This document shows, piece after piece, positions 5,660 through 6,211 of a stretch of DNA of 6,211 nucleotides (the stretch's first letter is position 1; every line of letters begins with the position of its first letter). The notes under the pieces are model-generated. The model saw nothing but the letters and a program-made list of their open reading frames with translations, was not told where the DNA came from and searched no databases. A program made the translations under genes and the position numbers. The stretch is from Desulfatitalea sp. (lineage in GTDB: Bacteria > Desulfobacterota > Desulfobacteria > Desulfobacterales > Desulfosarcinaceae): positions 1-6,211 of the forward strand of contig JABDRH010000376.1 in the NCBI GenBank assembly GCA_013041835.1, written 5' to 3'.

Positions 5660-6211
5660 TCAAGCCCTTTCAGGCCGCCACTCAGCGGCCGTGACGCGAA
5701 CGGCCCGGATTGTATCCCTGGTAATGGGGGCACAGCGGCCCCGGCGAAGCCCCACCGCCCAGACAATCTGACCGCCATTGAGCAATAGCGGCAGTCGACG
5801 GCGTTTCGTTCGGGGCACTTTATTATTGATGAATAGACGCTTCAGGGACTGGGTGCCCGCAAGGCCGAAAGGACGTATGCGGTCACCTTGGCGATAATTA
5901 CGTACAATCAAGGGGAATTGGACCTGATCCGCATCGAGCAGTATTTCACATGCATGATCGATCGTCCGGTTCTGCGGCGGTGGGGGCGGAATGATCTCGA
6001 AACACAGGGTGCAAGCCGCCTCGAGGATATCGATAGATCCCTGGGGCCGATCAAGTGCCGGCATGCGGTACAGATAGTCGGCATCCGACGCCTGCGCGGC
6101 CGCTGCTCGCAGGCCGGGCACCCGCTGTACATGCAACCGACAGGCATCCCGCCGCACCCGCACACTGCCAGGCAGATGGACACATCGATGCAGTTTGTCC
6201 GGGGATAGAAG
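5660..6211 (-). CDS. tilS: tRNA(Ile)-lysidine synthetase, C-terminal part (5' end outside window)
   Basis: TilS uses ATP and lysine to convert C34 of the CAU anticodon of a minor tRNA-Ile to lysidine, so that the tRNA reads AUA and is charged with Ile; it acts in the cytoplasm and is usually essential. The frame is open to the window edge, giving 183 codons and a TGA stop. The N-terminal ATP-pyrophosphatase domain with its SGGxDS loop lies outside. The visible part starts in the middle domain (LLSPDKLHRCVHLPGSV) and contains the hallmark C-terminal domain: RNYRQGDRIRPFG at visible residues 104-116, then SLKRLFINNKVPRTKRRRLP and a GGQIVWAVGLR strand that ends the fold. A run of five prolines (visible residues 75-79) lies in the linker before this domain. 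The gene sits 83 bp upstream of ftsH on the same strand, a common bacterial neighbourhood. The family call is firm; the N-terminal half cannot be judged. Confidence 0.93.
   Translation of the reverse strand, partial: LLSPDKLHRCVHLPGSVRVRRDACRLHVQRVPGLRAAAAQASDADYLYRMPALDRPQGSIDILEAACTLCFEIIPPPPPQNRTIDHACEILLDADQVQFPLIVRNYRQGDRIRPFGLAGTQSLKRLFINNKVPRTKRRRLPLLLNGGQIVWAVGLRRGRCAPITRDTIRAVRVTAAEWRPERA

Noticed and set aside
1..6211. CRISPR arrays, tRNA or rRNA genes, insertion sequences, attachment sites
   Set aside because: I saw no direct repeat series, transposase or integrase reading frame, terminal inverted repeats or tRNA-like cloverleaf in either strand.

Overview
All six recognisable protein genes, and one small candidate gene, read on the minus strand, so the window runs in transcriptional order from its right end to its left end. 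The organism looks like a Gram-negative anaerobe with moderately high G+C. The gene order tilS-ftsH-folP is familiar from Desulfobacterota (former Deltaproteobacteria), and the FtsH N-terminus and the anaerobic dehydratase/activase pair fit that group. No 16S or other decisive marker is present, so this placement is inference.

Right block (6211 to 2044): a compact housekeeping cluster. It holds the C-terminal part of tilS (tRNA-Ile lysidine synthetase, cut by the window edge), ftsH (membrane AAA+ zinc protease), folP (dihydropteroate synthase) and coaX (type III pantothenate kinase). The gaps are 83, 6 and 17 bp, which suggests one operon. The ftsH start is best placed at a TTG at 5576, behind a near-perfect Shine-Dalgarno sequence, not at the upstream end of the open frame. 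folP is followed by coaX where many relatives have the c-di-AMP cyclase gene cdaA.

Middle (2043 to 1905): 139 bp without a convincing gene. It contains a perfect 8+8 bp inverted repeat, overlapped by a weak candidate sigma-54 promoter. It probably separates the housekeeping operon from the next one.

Left block (1904 to 1): a 32-codon ORF with a strong ribosome-binding site, ending one codon before the next start; then an ASKHA-type, Fe-S-containing ATPase (2-hydroxyacyl-CoA dehydratase activase, YjiL-like); then, after a 77-bp spacer with alternative hairpins, the first 319 codons of its partner, a 2-hydroxyacyl-CoA dehydratase/BcrC-family protein closest in motif pattern to E. coli YjiM and the double-cubane cluster protein (DCCP). 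The ATPase is expected to drive ATP-coupled, low-potential electron transfer into the partner's Fe-S cluster. The physiological substrate of this subfamily is not known. This left block, with its tiny upstream ORF, is the part most likely to hold undescribed biology.
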